Shown piece after piece: positions 46,603 through 54,751 of a stretch of 64,000 nt of DNA. Each line of letters begins with the position of its first letter. Position 1 is the first letter of the stretch. Source of the stretch: Streptomyces sp. S4.7 (GTDB lineage Bacteria; Actinomycetota; Actinomycetes; Streptomycetales; Streptomycetaceae); assembly GCF_010384365.1 (NCBI RefSeq), contig NZ_CP048397.1:2790001-2854000 (forward strand). The letters are read 5' to 3'. Made by a program: the position numbers and the translations under genes. A model generated the notes under the pieces. It was given only the letters and a program-made list of their open reading frames with translations. It made no database searches and had not been told where the DNA came from.

Positions 46603-47594
46603 CGGTCGGTGGCGGCTTCGGCCTCCGCCGCGCGGATCGCGTCACGGTAGGTGCGGGCGGCCGCGCGCAGGGCGGCCTCCGGGTCGACGCCCGCCTGTTC
46701 CGCGCGGGCGGCCAGGGCGAGGAGCTCGTAGCCGACGTCCTCGCCCCGCGGGAGAGGGACGTCCAGGGGCGAGGCGGCGACGCGGGAGGTGAGTTTGGCG
46801 GCCAGGGCGAGCGCCGGCTGGCCCAGCGGGACGCCGTCCGTGACGGAGTCGCGCTGTTTCTCCTCCGCCTTGGTGCGCAGCCAGTGCGCCTTGACGTCGG
46901 CGGGAGTCTGGGCCGTCTCGTCGCCGAAGACATGGGGATGGCGGTGGATGAGCTTCTCGACGATCGTGGCGGCGACGTCGTCGATGGAGAACGGTTCGTC
47001 GTCCTCCCCCGGGCCGCCCTCCTGCGCGATCCGGGCGTGGAAGACCACCTGGAGCAGTACGTCCCCCAACTCCTCGCGCAGCTCGTCGCGGTCGCCGCTC
47101 TCGATCGCCTCGACCAGTTCGTACGCCTCCTCGATGGCGTACTTGGCGAGGCCCTTGTGCGTCCGGGTGGACGACCACGGGCACTCGGCGCGGATCCGGT
47201 CCATGACCTGGACGAGGTCGAGGAGCCGGGCGCCCGGCAGGTCGTACGAGCCGGGGAGCAGTTCCAGATCGGGCATGTGGACCCTGCCGGAGCCCGCGAG
47301 GCGGGAGAGGCCGTCGGTGAGGGCCTGGTCGCCCTCGCCGGAGGGCAGGACCACGACCGTACGGCCGCCCGAGCAGGAGTCGACGAGCTCGGCGGCGGTG
47401 GGCGCGGACCGTTCGACGGTGACACCGGCCTCGCGCAGATACGGCAGCTGGGGGTGCGCGGGGTCCGCGCACAGGACCTGGTCCGCCTCGTGGAGCGTCT
47501 GCCACGCGGGCCAGGACAGCACACCGGGCGCGACCCGGTGGCTGACGGTCAGCAGGACGATGCGGCCGGGGTCGACGGCGGGTTCTTCAGTCAC
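46599..47594 (-). CDS. mazG: MazG nucleoside triphosphate pyrophosphohydrolase
   Basis: This 331-residue protein has an N-terminal domain (residues 1-120) that looks like a shortened tetrapyrrole-methylase-type fold (IVLLTVSHRVAPGVLSWPAWQTLHEAD). The MazG catalytic part starts near residue 135: CPWSSTRTHKGLAKYAIEEAYELVEAIES and DELREELGDVLLQVVFHARI, with metal ligands EExxE and ExxD. It hydrolyses non-canonical NTPs to NMPs and PPi. It is co-translated with the P450 gene that follows it. Confidence 0.92.
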   Translation of the reverse strand: MTEEPAVDPGRIVLLTVSHRVAPGVLSWPAWQTLHEADQVLCADPAHPQLPYLREAGVTVERSAPTAAELVDSCSGGRTVVVLPSGEGDQALTDGLSRLAGSGRVHMPDLELLPGSYDLPGARLLDLVQVMDRIRAECPWSSTRTHKGLAKYAIEEAYELVEAIESGDRDELREELGDVLLQVVFHARIAQEGGPGEDDEPFSIDDVAATIVEKLIHRHPHVFGDETAQTPADVKAHWLRTKAEEKQRDSVTDGVPLGQPALALAAKLTSRVAASPLDVPLPRGEDVGYELLALAARAEQAGVDPEAALRAAARTYRDAIRAAEAEAATDR

Positions 47595-47663
47595 CGGAGC
47601 AACCTACCCCCGGCCGCCGGCCGTCCCTCACGCGCGGGCGCGATCAGCTCACGTCGCGGGCGT

Positions 47664-48323
47664 TCACGCCCCGGCCGGGACCTGCTCCGGCGGTTCCTCC
47701 TTGGTGACCTGGGTGAGCCACGGCGTCTGCGTCTCACCGAGCCTGACCTGCTTCACGTCCCAGGCGCCGTAACGCGGGTTGACGTCGATGCCCAGCTCCT
47801 CGGACGTCTTGACCAGCGTGGCGAGCACCTGCTGCTGGCCCTCCGGCGTCGTCGTGTTGGCGCCGAGCGACTCCGCGAGCTTCGACATCAGCACCTCGCG
47901 GCGGATCGCGGTGTCGATCTGGTCGCGGGTGAGCGCGCCCTGCTGGAGCAGCATCGCCGCGAGCTGGTCCTCGCCGCCGGACTGCTGGGCCGCCACCTGC
48001 CGGGTGGTCTGGATCTCCTTGCGGGAGACCGTCACACCGGCGTCGTCCGCCGCCTTCTGGAGGATCCGGTCGAAGATCATGCTGTTGAGCTTGACCTGGC
48101 CGAGCTGGCCGGTGTTCTTAATGAGCTCGGCCGCCTGCGGGGACGCCTCCTGCGCGTCGCGTACGTCCCGTACCTGGGCCTGCAGCGCGGACACCTCGAT
48201 GCGCTCGCCGCCGACGACGGCCGCGGCGCCGGGATGGGCGTCGTTGCCGCAGGCGGTGAGGAGCGGGGCCGCTGCGAGGAGCGCGGCGGTGAGGGTGAGC
48301 GCTGTGCGACGGCGGCGGTGCAA
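47664..48323 (-). CDS. SurA N-terminal domain lipoprotein
   Basis: This 219-residue lipoprotein has a basic start, then a hydrophobic core and lipobox LLTAC at about residue 24, predicting diacylglycerol anchoring outside the membrane. The rest is mainly helical, resembling the SurA N-terminal chaperone domain (VVGGERIEVSALQAQVRDVRD, then LNSMIFDRILQKAADDAGVTVSRKEIQ). It has no PPIase domain. It could act as a chaperone for exported proteins. TTG 48323 is chosen because AGGAGG lies 6 bp upstream; an earlier TTG at 48347 has no such site. Confidence 0.85.
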   Translation of the reverse strand: MHRRRRTALTLTAALLAAAPLLTACGNDAHPGAAAVVGGERIEVSALQAQVRDVRDAQEASPQAAELIKNTGQLGQVKLNSMIFDRILQKAADDAGVTVSRKEIQTTRQVAAQQSGGEDQLAAMLLQQGALTRDQIDTAIRREVLMSKLAESLGANTTTPEGQQQVLATLVKTSEELGIDVNPRYGAWDVKQVRLGETQTPWLTQVTKEEPPEQVPAGA

Positions 48324-48466
48324 AGGGTGCCTCCTGGATCGTGACAACGACCGTGCGTTGATCGATGTTAGGCAGTGGCGGCGGATCCGATCCAGTCAGC
48401 CGGAGTTTTTTCGAAAACTTCGCCGAATACGCGATCGCGTTTGCGACGGGCGGGCCCGGGTCGGCG

Positions 48467-48892
48467 TTATCCCTCGATACGGGCCGGGGCCGCGGCGACG
48501 GGCTCCGGCAGCGGTTCGGTGCGGTCGGGGCGCAGCATGATCGTGCGGGAGACCACGAACGTGATCGGGATCGCCGCGGCGGCGGCGATCAGCGGCGCGT
48601 ATCCGCTGCTGAGGTGGAGCACGTCGACCAGCAGACAGACGCCGCTGGTGGTGATGGTGAAATTCGCCGCGTTGGTGAGCGGGAAGAGCAGGAACTTGCG
48701 CCAGGTCGGCCGGGTCCGGTAGGTGAAGCGGGAGTTGAGGAAGAAGGAGCCGGTCATGCTGAGCGCGAAGGCGACGACATGCGCCGCGACATACGGCAGC
48801 CAGGTCAGCAGCAACAGATAACAGGCGTAGTACGTAACGGTGTTGACGACGCCGACGAGCGCGAATCTGAACAGCTGGCCCCGCACCGTCAT
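48467..48892 (-). CDS. GtrA family membrane protein
   Basis: This 141-residue protein has four transmembrane helices (LFRFALVGVVNTVTYYACYLLLL at the start; AAHVVAFALSMTGSFFLN; TNAANFTITTSGVCLLVDVL; PLIAAAAAIPITFVVSRTIML), the classic GtrA pattern. GtrA proteins are thought to flip polyprenyl-linked sugars or support GT2 glycosyltransferases. Its ATG overlaps the stop of a truncated GT2-type gene by 4 bp, the natural gtrB-gtrA pairing, but that partner appears broken here. Confidence 0.9.
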   Translation of the reverse strand: MTVRGQLFRFALVGVVNTVTYYACYLLLLTWLPYVAAHVVAFALSMTGSFFLNSRFTYRTRPTWRKFLLFPLTNAANFTITTSGVCLLVDVLHLSSGYAPLIAAAAAIPITFVVSRTIMLRPDRTEPLPEPVAAAPARIEG

Positions 48893-49170
48893 GTGCCCAC
48901 GAGCTCCTGATCCTGTTCCGTCGCCGGGTCCGCCGTCGGACGTGTCCGGCGCGGCCGGTCCGCGTCGGTCGCCGCCACCAGACAGTGGGGGCGCCACCTC
49001 ACCTCGTAATGGATGCGGCCGACGTACTCGCCGACGACTCCCACCATCACCATCTGTACGCCCGACAGTGCCGTGACGGCCACCAGAAGTGTGACATAGG
49101 CGGGGGCGCCGACCCCGTTCACCATGGCGAAGCCGACAATCCACGCCGCGTACACGGAGGCGGGCGACAC
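48889..49170 (-). pseudogene. C-terminal remnant of a GT2 (GtrB-type) glycosyltransferase
   Basis: These 93 codons carry only the final two transmembrane segments and tail typical of polyprenyl-phosphate glycosyltransferases (LLVAVTALSGVQMVMVGVVGEYVGRIHYEVRWRPHC). The cytoplasmic GT2 catalytic domain, normally about 230 residues with DxD motifs, is missing. The gap up to the protein kinase gene (49171-49279) is too short to hold it. A Pro/Glu/Ser-rich frame just upstream (NERSTEVVEPPSKG) could be an adjoining linker in a shifted frame. It overlaps gtrA by 4 bp, so expression may persist, but the enzyme is lost unless supplied from elsewhere. Confidence 0.7.
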
Positions 49171-49279
49171 CCTTGGAGGGCGGCTCGACCACCTCGGTCG
49201 ACCGCTCGTTCCGGCCGCCGGGGCCGCCCTCGGGGGCCGCCGTAGGAGGCGACGTCGCGAACGGCCTGGACCGCGGGGA

Positions 49280-50854
49280 CTACTTGCGCCGGGTGGTGCC
49301 GCCCCTGAACTGCTGCCGTCGGTCGAGCCCGCGCCGTAGTTCGACGGGCAGCGGATGGTAGGGGCCGTATACCCGCTCCGCGTCGTACAGCAGGTACTGC
49401 AACTGCTGCTGCGCCGCCGCGTGGTCGCCCACCGCGAGCAGCAGATGCCCGATGCGGTGCCTGATGTCGAAGGCGCGCGACTGGTCGCCTCCGGGCTGTC
49501 CGGTGCCTTCGTAGTAGGGCAGGACCGCGCGGTACTCCTCCAGCGCCGCGCCCGCCTCGCCGAGCTGTTCGAGGCACTGCGCCGCGTCGTAGCGGAACTG
49601 GAGGGTCTGCGGGTCGCCGGGACCGGCCTCGGCCGCGCGGTCGTCGGCGAGCCGGCGCAGCTCGGGCAGGGCGCGGCGGTACTGGCCGTCGTCCATCAGC
49701 GTCGTCGCGTACTGCTTGCGCAGGATGCGCACGACCGGTGAGCGTTCGCCGTGCTCGGCCGCGGCGGCGGGGAGGATCCCGCCGAGGATGTCCACGGCCT
49801 GGGTGATGCTGCCCTCGCCGAGGAGGCGCTTGGCCTCGTCCACGGCCGCCGCGACGTCGGGCCGCCTGGCGGGGACGTGCTCCGGTCTGGGCGGCGGCAG
49901 GGGCGCTGACGGCGGGGCGGTGGCGCGGTCGGGCCAGGGCGCGTGCGGGCGCAGGAAGGGACGGGTCGGGTCGAGCGGTGTGCCGCTGCCCGCGGAGCCG
50001 GGCGCGCCGACCACGCCGCGCGTGGGCAGCAGCGGGGCGAGCGCCTCGTACACCTCCTGCGCCCCGGCCGGGCGGTGCTGCGGGTCCTTGGCGAGCAGGC
50101 GCAGGACGAGCGCCTCCAGCGTCTCGGGGATCTCCGGGCGGATCCGGCGGACCGGCATCGGCGGCTCGTACAGATGCCGGTGCAGGACGCCGAGGGCGGT
50201 CGCGCCGGGGAACGGGACGGTGCCGCTGAGGAGTTCGTGCAGGACCACACCGAGGGCGTAGAGGTCGGTGTACGGGCCGACGGCGCCGCCCATCACCTGC
50301 TCGGGCGCCATGTAGGCGGGGCTGCCGATGACCGATCCGGTGTGGGTGAGGCGGGTGGTGTCGGTGTCGATGACGGAGGCGACGCCGAGGTCGAGCACGA
50401 GGACCGTGCCGTCGGGCTTGACCATCACGTTCCGCGGCTTGAGGTCGCGGTGCACGATGGGCACCGCGTGGACGGCGGCGAGGACGGCGCACAGCTGGGC
50501 GGCGACCGAGGCCGCCCACTGCCACGGGTAGGGCGCGTGCGTGCTGAAGTGGGCCGCGAGGTCGGTCCCTTCGACGTACTGCATGATCAGGAACAGCTCG
50601 TCGCCGTCGCTGCCCGCGTCGTGCACGGTGACCAGACCGGGGTGGTTCACCTGGGCGGTGACCCGGCATTCGCGGATGAAGCGGCGGCGCATGTCCTCGG
50701 CGCCGGTGTCGGCGGCCATCTTGTCGGGGCGCAGCAGTTTCACGGCGACGCGGCGGCCCAGGCGCTGGTCGTACGCCGTCCAGACCTGGCCCATGCCGCC
50801 CTGGCCGATGAGCGTGGCCATCTCGTAACGGCCCGCGACGACGCGGGCGTTCAC
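49280..50854 (-). CDS. Ser/Thr protein kinase with C-terminal TPR-like region
   Basis: This 524-residue Hanks-type kinase has a glycine loop GQGGMGQVW (residues 17-25), catalytic Lys in VAVKLLRP, HRDLKPRN near residue 130, DLG (in place of DFG) in VLDLGVASV, and APE in YMAPEQ. The catalytic domain ends near residue 275. A Pro-rich linker follows, then about 170 residues of helical repeats resembling TPRs (ILGGILPAAAAEHGERSPVVRILRKQYATTLMDDGQYRRALPELRRL). No transmembrane segment is seen. GTG 50854 overlaps the coupled membrane-protein gene by 4 bp, so the two may form a complex. Confidence 0.92.
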   Translation of the reverse strand: MNARVVAGRYEMATLIGQGGMGQVWTAYDQRLGRRVAVKLLRPDKMAADTGAEDMRRRFIRECRVTAQVNHPGLVTVHDAGSDGDELFLIMQYVEGTDLAAHFSTHAPYPWQWAASVAAQLCAVLAAVHAVPIVHRDLKPRNVMVKPDGTVLVLDLGVASVIDTDTTRLTHTGSVIGSPAYMAPEQVMGGAVGPYTDLYALGVVLHELLSGTVPFPGATALGVLHRHLYEPPMPVRRIRPEIPETLEALVLRLLAKDPQHRPAGAQEVYEALAPLLPTRGVVGAPGSAGSGTPLDPTRPFLRPHAPWPDRATAPPSAPLPPPRPEHVPARRPDVAAAVDEAKRLLGEGSITQAVDILGGILPAAAAEHGERSPVVRILRKQYATTLMDDGQYRRALPELRRLADDRAAEAGPGDPQTLQFRYDAAQCLEQLGEAGAALEEYRAVLPYYEGTGQPGGDQSRAFDIRHRIGHLLLAVGDHAAAQQQLQYLLYDAERVYGPYHPLPVELRRGLDRRQQFRGGTTRRK

Positions 50855-51444
50855 CGCTTGTCGCCCTCGCCGCTGTCCCGGCGCAGGAGATCGCTGAGCT
50901 CGTCCAGTTCGGCGCGGACCTGGTCGATGCGGGGCGGCGCGGCGTGGTTGGGCTGCGGGGGCTGGTTCTGGGGCTGCGGCTGCGGCTGGTTCTGCACCGG
51001 CGGGCCGGTCATGGGCCGGGTGGGACCGCCGTACCCGTAACCGGTGTCGGCCGGCGGCTGGAATCCCTGCGGCGGGTAGTAGCCCGCGTACACGTGCCGC
51101 TGGGGCCCGTAGTGCCTGAAGTCCGCGTACAGGTAGTAGGCGATGGCGGCGGCGCCGGTGGACAGCATGCCGATCATGCCGGTGTTGCCCGCCGGGCTGC
51201 TGAAGTCGTCGGTGTCGTCCTGGGCGAGGAAGACGACCCACAGGACGTTGAGGGCCGCGTTCCCGACGAACAGCCACCAGTTCAGGGTGGACCGGGTCAC
51301 GATCGCGACCCGCAGCGTCGCCGCCCAGGCGAGAAAACCGCAGCTGATCAGCGGCAATCCCACGAAGATCACTCTTATGAAGGCGAGCATCCCCGGCGAT
51401 GACGTGCCGTTCGGCGGAGGCTGCGCTATTCCGGGGCCGTGCAT
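50851..51444 (-). CDS. Membrane protein coupled to the kinase
   Basis: This 197-residue protein has three to four hydrophobic segments between residues 18 and 105 (LAFIRVIFVGLPLISCGFLAW; LNWWLFVGNAALNVLWVVFLA; GMLSTGAAAIAYYLY). A Pro/Gln/Tyr-rich hydrophilic tail follows (YGYGG, QPQPQPQNQPPQP), ending with a charged helix. The stop overlaps the start of the kinase gene by 4 bp. It may act as a membrane anchor or sensor for that otherwise soluble kinase. No family recognised beyond a generic membrane protein. Confidence 0.8.
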   Translation of the reverse strand: MHGPGIAQPPPNGTSSPGMLAFIRVIFVGLPLISCGFLAWAATLRVAIVTRSTLNWWLFVGNAALNVLWVVFLAQDDTDDFSSPAGNTGMIGMLSTGAAAIAYYLYADFRHYGPQRHVYAGYYPPQGFQPPADTGYGYGGPTRPMTGPPVQNQPQPQPQNQPPQPNHAAPPRIDQVRAELDELSDLLRRDSGEGDKR

Positions 51445-51560
51445 GCTGCTCCTGACAGGCCAGGGGGGACGACTGCGAAAGCGTATCGAGGGTATCCAGC
51501 GGCGCGACCTGTCGAACCCTCATCCGTGGATCCCCCTGCCCCCGGACCTGTCCCCATCGC

Positions 51561-52307
51561 TCAGATCCGGTGACGCACCCACACATTGGGTTCGACGTGG
51601 ACACCGTATCCGCGTGTGGCCTCGCAGTGCACCGGCAAGAGCGCTCCCGGTACGACGACGGGCCCGTCGGTGTCGAACGGGAGCCCCGTCCACTCGCGCC
51701 ACTGGCCGACCGATCCGGTGACCGTCATGGAAGCGGGCGCGACCGAGTCGACGACACCGCCCGCGCGCACGTGGACGCGGAGCCAGGGGTCGTACGGCAG
51801 TCCGTCCTCGTCCCGTACGCGATGGGCGTACTCCTCCATCGCGGTGTGCGGTTCCCGGTGCTTGGCGCTGGGCCGTACCGGGGCGACGAGTTCGGCGAAG
51901 CCGCGGGTCCGGGCGTTCTCGCGCATCGCGGCGAGCACGATGCCGGACAGGCCCCGCCCCTGCCGGTCGGTGGCGATCGTGATCTCGATGGCGCTGACGG
52001 TGTCGGGCTTCCTGCCGTGCCGCAGGTCGGAGAACGCCCACAGCAGCGCCTGGTCCCAGCCGGTCGCCGGCAGGGCCTCGCGTCCCTCGGCACGGAGCTG
52101 GAAGGGAACGCTGAAGGCGCGCGCCACGACGGTCCCCTCCTCGTCCGTACCGACGAGCGTGAACTCGGGCAGTTCGGCGACGATCCGGCCGATGTTCGCC
52201 CAGCCCACGGGGTCGTGAAGCATGAACTCCGGCCAGGTGTCGAGCATCTGCCACATCGGTCCGACGAGTTCGGGCCGTTCGGCGAGGGTGGTGACGGTGA
52301 GAGCCAT
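51561..52307 (-). CDS. GNAT-like N-acetyltransferase domain protein
   Basis: This 248-residue protein has a GNAT-fold signature in the middle: IEITIATDRQGRGLSGIVLAAMRENARTRGFAELVAPVRPS (motif A analogue, near residues 107-147). The N-terminus (MWQMLDTWPEFMLHD) and the C-terminal half (VHVRAGGVVDSVAPASMTVTGSV) are characteristic of a Streptomyces-type GNAT branch. Substrate is unknown. ATG 52307 has GGTGAG near it, moderately spaced. It is a single gene between the kinase pair and the HNH lipoprotein. Confidence 0.8.
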   Translation of the reverse strand: MALTVTTLAERPELVGPMWQMLDTWPEFMLHDPVGWANIGRIVAELPEFTLVGTDEEGTVVARAFSVPFQLRAEGREALPATGWDQALLWAFSDLRHGRKPDTVSAIEITIATDRQGRGLSGIVLAAMRENARTRGFAELVAPVRPSAKHREPHTAMEEYAHRVRDEDGLPYDPWLRVHVRAGGVVDSVAPASMTVTGSVGQWREWTGLPFDTDGPVVVPGALLPVHCEATRGYGVHVEPNVWVRHRI

Positions 52308-52395
52308 GCGGGCACGTTGTCCGCGCGGGTGCGGCGGTCCCAGCGGTTTTGTACGGCCTTCGGACAGGGGCCGGCCAACCACCGTCACTCGCCCG

Positions 52396-53193
52396 TCAGC
52401 CCCCGCACTGTGTCAGCATCGTCTTCCTGTCGGCAGCGGTCACCGGCATCTCGTACTTGGCCGCGACCTGCGCGAACCGCACCGCGTACGAGCACCGGAT
52501 CTTCTTGTTCGGCGGCAACCAGGACGCGGGCCCCGAGTCCCGCTTCGCCGAGTTGGCGCGCCCTTCGACAGGAAGCAAATTGAGCACGTCGTTCGCCAGT
52601 TGCTTGCGCTTGCTCTCCGGCCATCGGGCGGCGCCCATCTGCCAGCTGTAGGACAGCGGGACCACGTGGTCTATCTGCACCTCGGTGGCCTTCGCCTTCT
52701 TCCAGTCGATGTCCTTGCCGGTGTACGGGTCGTACAGGTCCATCGCAACGACCACGCAGTCGGAACCTGAACGGAACTGCACGTGCCGCCCATGGAGTTT
52801 CAGCAAGTCGTTCCGCGTGTCACAACCGTTCCTCGCCAGCGGTACCCCGTCCGCCGTATCCATCCACGCGTAACCGAACTCGTCCCGGTCGTAACCGGTC
52901 TTGGGGCCACGCCCCTTGACCGACAGCGTCGCGATCAGCTTGCCGGCCGCCGCCAGGTCCGCGTCCCCGGTGAGGGGCGCGAGACCGGGCGCGGTGCCGT
53001 CTGCGTTCTTGAGCGGGCTGGTCGCCCGCCCGTCCCGGGCGCTGCCGTCGGCTCCGGCGGATCCGCCGGAGGTCCCGGGGGCCGCGGGGTCGACGGAGTC
53101 GATGGCGTCGCACCCCGCGAGGAGCCAGGCCGCGAGGGCGACGACGAGCAGTGGAAGTAGCGGACGGGCAGTGCGCGGCGGCCTAGGTCTCAA
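52396..53193 (-). CDS. HNH/DUF1524 nuclease-like lipoprotein
   Basis: This 265-residue protein has a lipoprotein signal (lipobox LLAGC, Cys near residue 28), an unstructured Gly/Ser/Ala-rich region, then a DUF1524/GmrSD C-terminal-type HNH domain at about residues 140-255. Visible residues are EVQIDHVVPLSYSW (metal-binding Asp-His), the N of LANDVLNLLPVEGRANSAKRD, and a closing WLPPNKKIRCSYAVRFA. Family members are predicted exported nucleases. The start at TTG 53193 follows AGGTGAA; no ATG or GTG fits better. It lies just left of the IS1341-like element. Confidence 0.85.
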   Translation of the reverse strand: MRPRPPRTARPLLPLLVVALAAWLLAGCDAIDSVDPAAPGTSGGSAGADGSARDGRATSPLKNADGTAPGLAPLTGDADLAAAGKLIATLSVKGRGPKTGYDRDEFGYAWMDTADGVPLARNGCDTRNDLLKLHGRHVQFRSGSDCVVVAMDLYDPYTGKDIDWKKAKATEVQIDHVVPLSYSWQMGAARWPESKRKQLANDVLNLLPVEGRANSAKRDSGPASWLPPNKKIRCSYAVRFAQVAAKYEMPVTAADRKTMLTQCGG

Positions 53194-53215
53194 GGCGGTT
53201 CACCTGACAACTGGA

Positions 53216-53243
53216 GAATCCCCCGGCCTTCAGGCGGGGGAGG
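53216..53243. repeat. Left-end hairpin of the IS1341-like element
   Basis: CCCCCG and CGGGGG arms pair around a GGCCTTCAGG-type loop, beginning GAATCCCC as in the right-end hairpin. It overlaps the last codons of the ribbon-helix-helix gene. Confidence 0.6.
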
Positions 53244-53442
53244 AATCCGGCTTCTCGCGAAGCGGGGCCGGGGTTGCTGAATCGCGGGGCGATTCGGCGT
53301 TCACCTCGACGGCACGGAGGCCGACCTCAAGCATGTATACCAGCTCGGAGTTGAGGGACCGCCGTTCGGACTTTGCGTGAGTACGCAGCCTGTCACGGAG
53401 AGCTTCGGGCAGTCGCAGGGTGATTCGGACTTCATTGATCAT
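53230..53442 (-). CDS. Ribbon-helix-helix (Arc-like) DNA-binding protein
   Basis: This 70-residue protein begins with a ribbon-helix-helix motif: strand EVRITLRLPEAL, helix RDRLRTHAKSERRSLNSELVYMLEVGL, characteristic of Arc/CopG-type repressors. The C-terminal 25 residues are hydrophilic. It starts 17 bp from the tnpB start on the opposite strand, in a region with three ATGGTG direct repeats, so it may repress itself and tnpB. The HNH gene follows on the same strand after 36 bp. I chose ATG 53442; GTG or TTG starts further upstream (53469/53472) are possible. Confidence 0.8.
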   Translation of the reverse strand: MINEVRITLRLPEALRDRLRTHAKSERRSLNSELVYMLEVGLRAVEVNAESPRDSATPAPLREKPDSSPA

Positions 53443-53459
53443 GGTGCCATTATGGTGGC

Positions 53460-54689
53460 ATGGTGACACCAAAGGAAGCGGGAGAAGCCGGGCGCGCCCG
53501 GTGGACCTTTCGTGTCCGCGTGTCGTCCACTGCCCGCACCGCCCTCATGGCGGAGTGGGACCGGTGCCGGTGGATCTGGAACGAGTGCTGCGCCAAGTCC
53601 AAGCAGACGCACCTTTGGAACAGAGCCCGGCCAAACGGCACGGACAAGCACACCTGCGGTCCGGCGTGGCTCGACAAGATGCTGACCGAGGCCCGCTCCA
53701 GGAACGCCTGGCTCCGTGGCGGCAGCTCTGTCCCGCAGCAGCAGTTGATCCGCGACTTCGGCAAGTCCCGCGCCAAAGCCCAGGAGGACATCAAGGAACG
53801 CCTGCCGATCCGGCAGCGCGCCGGGATGCCGAAGTACAAGAAGAAGCGCAAGGCACTGCCGAGCCTCAACTACACCAAGCGTGGATTCCGCCTCAGGCAA
53901 GGCCGTCTGCACCTGGCGGGCGGCATCGCCCTGACGGTGGTGTGGTCGCGGACCCTTCCGGCCGACCCGGCCAGTGTGCGCGTCCATCAGGACAGCGTCG
54001 GACACTGGTATTGCTCGTTCGTCGTGCCCGCCGAAGTACGGCCCCTACCTGCTACCGGGCGTGTGATCGGCATTGACTGGGGCGTGAAGGAGACCGCGAC
54101 CACCACCAGCGACACCCACGACCTTTCGCATGCCGAGCACGGCGGGAAGGCCAAGGGGAAGCTGACCCGGTACGACCGGATGATGGCCAGGCGCAGGCCC
54201 GAGAAGGGGCAGCCTGGGTCGAAGGGGTACCGCAACGCCAAGCGCCCGCGGGCGAATCTGTACAAGAAGGTAGCCCGGCAGCGGCAGGACACCGGCCGCA
54301 AGTGGGCCAAGCGCGTGGTGACCGACCACGATGTGGTAGCAGTCGAAGACTTCCGCCCGAAGTTCCTTGCCAGGTCGACCATGGCACGCAAGGCCGCCGA
54401 CGCAGCGATCAGCGCCACCAAGACGGCTCTGATCGAGATGGCCCGCAAGCACGGCCGGACCGTGCACCTGGTACACCCCGCGCACACCACCATGGACCGC
54501 GCACGGTGCGGAGCGAGAACCAAGCACGCACTACCACTCTCAGAACGCACCTATACCTGCACCGCGTGCGGAGCCGTATCCCCCAGGGACAAGAACTCCG
54601 CACACGTGATGCTCGTCCGGGCTGGTCTGGCCCCGGCCAGTGCTGATCGTGTAAGACCTGGCAGTCCGCCGGACTGCCAGGCAGCGTGA
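53460..54689 (+). CDS. tnpB: TnpB, RNA-guided endonuclease of IS1341/IS605 type
   Basis: This 409-residue TnpB has RuvC-type residues Asp in VIGIDWGVK (near residue 204), Glu in VVAVEDFRPKF (near residue 298), and a C-terminal Asp in SPRDKNSA. The zinc-finger region reads MDRARCGARTK, then TCTACG: the second CxxC is intact but the first Cys of the first pair is Arg (codon 347, CGC at 54498-54500). A TGC to CGC change is a single transition, so the protein may have lost its zinc ribbon. TnpB proteins use an RNA made from their own 3' end and the element's right end to cut DNA. The start ATG 53460 lies 17 bp from the divergent RHH gene. Confidence 0.9.
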   Translation: MVTPKEAGEAGRARWTFRVRVSSTARTALMAEWDRCRWIWNECCAKSKQTHLWNRARPNGTDKHTCGPAWLDKMLTEARSRNAWLRGGSSVPQQQLIRDFGKSRAKAQEDIKERLPIRQRAGMPKYKKKRKALPSLNYTKRGFRLRQGRLHLAGGIALTVVWSRTLPADPASVRVHQDSVGHWYCSFVVPAEVRPLPATGRVIGIDWGVKETATTTSDTHDLSHAEHGGKAKGKLTRYDRMMARRRPEKGQPGSKGYRNAKRPRANLYKKVARQRQDTGRKWAKRVVTDHDVVAVEDFRPKFLARSTMARKAADAAISATKTALIEMARKHGRTVHLVHPAHTTMDRARCGARTKHALPLSERTYTCTACGAVSPRDKNSAHVMLVRAGLAPASADRVRPGSPPDCQAA

Positions 54690-54722
54690 GCTAGAAATCC
54701 CCGCTCAGCCCTGGAAGGTGAG

Positions 54723-54748
54723 GAATCCCCTCCCTTCCGGAAGGGGAG
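54723..54748. repeat. Right-end hairpin of the IS1341-like element
   Basis: CCCCTCCCTTCCGGAAGGGGAG forms a strong hairpin preceded by GAAT; the mfd stop codon starts four bases beyond it. In related elements this end becomes part of the guide RNA; the guide would read past it into the mfd 3' end. Confidence 0.6.
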
Positions 54749-54751
54749 CAG

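Noticed and set aside
49119..50669. 516-codon frame opposite codon position of the kinase gene
   Set aside because: Shadow frame of the kinase gene; Arg/Pro/Ala-rich composition and no domain.
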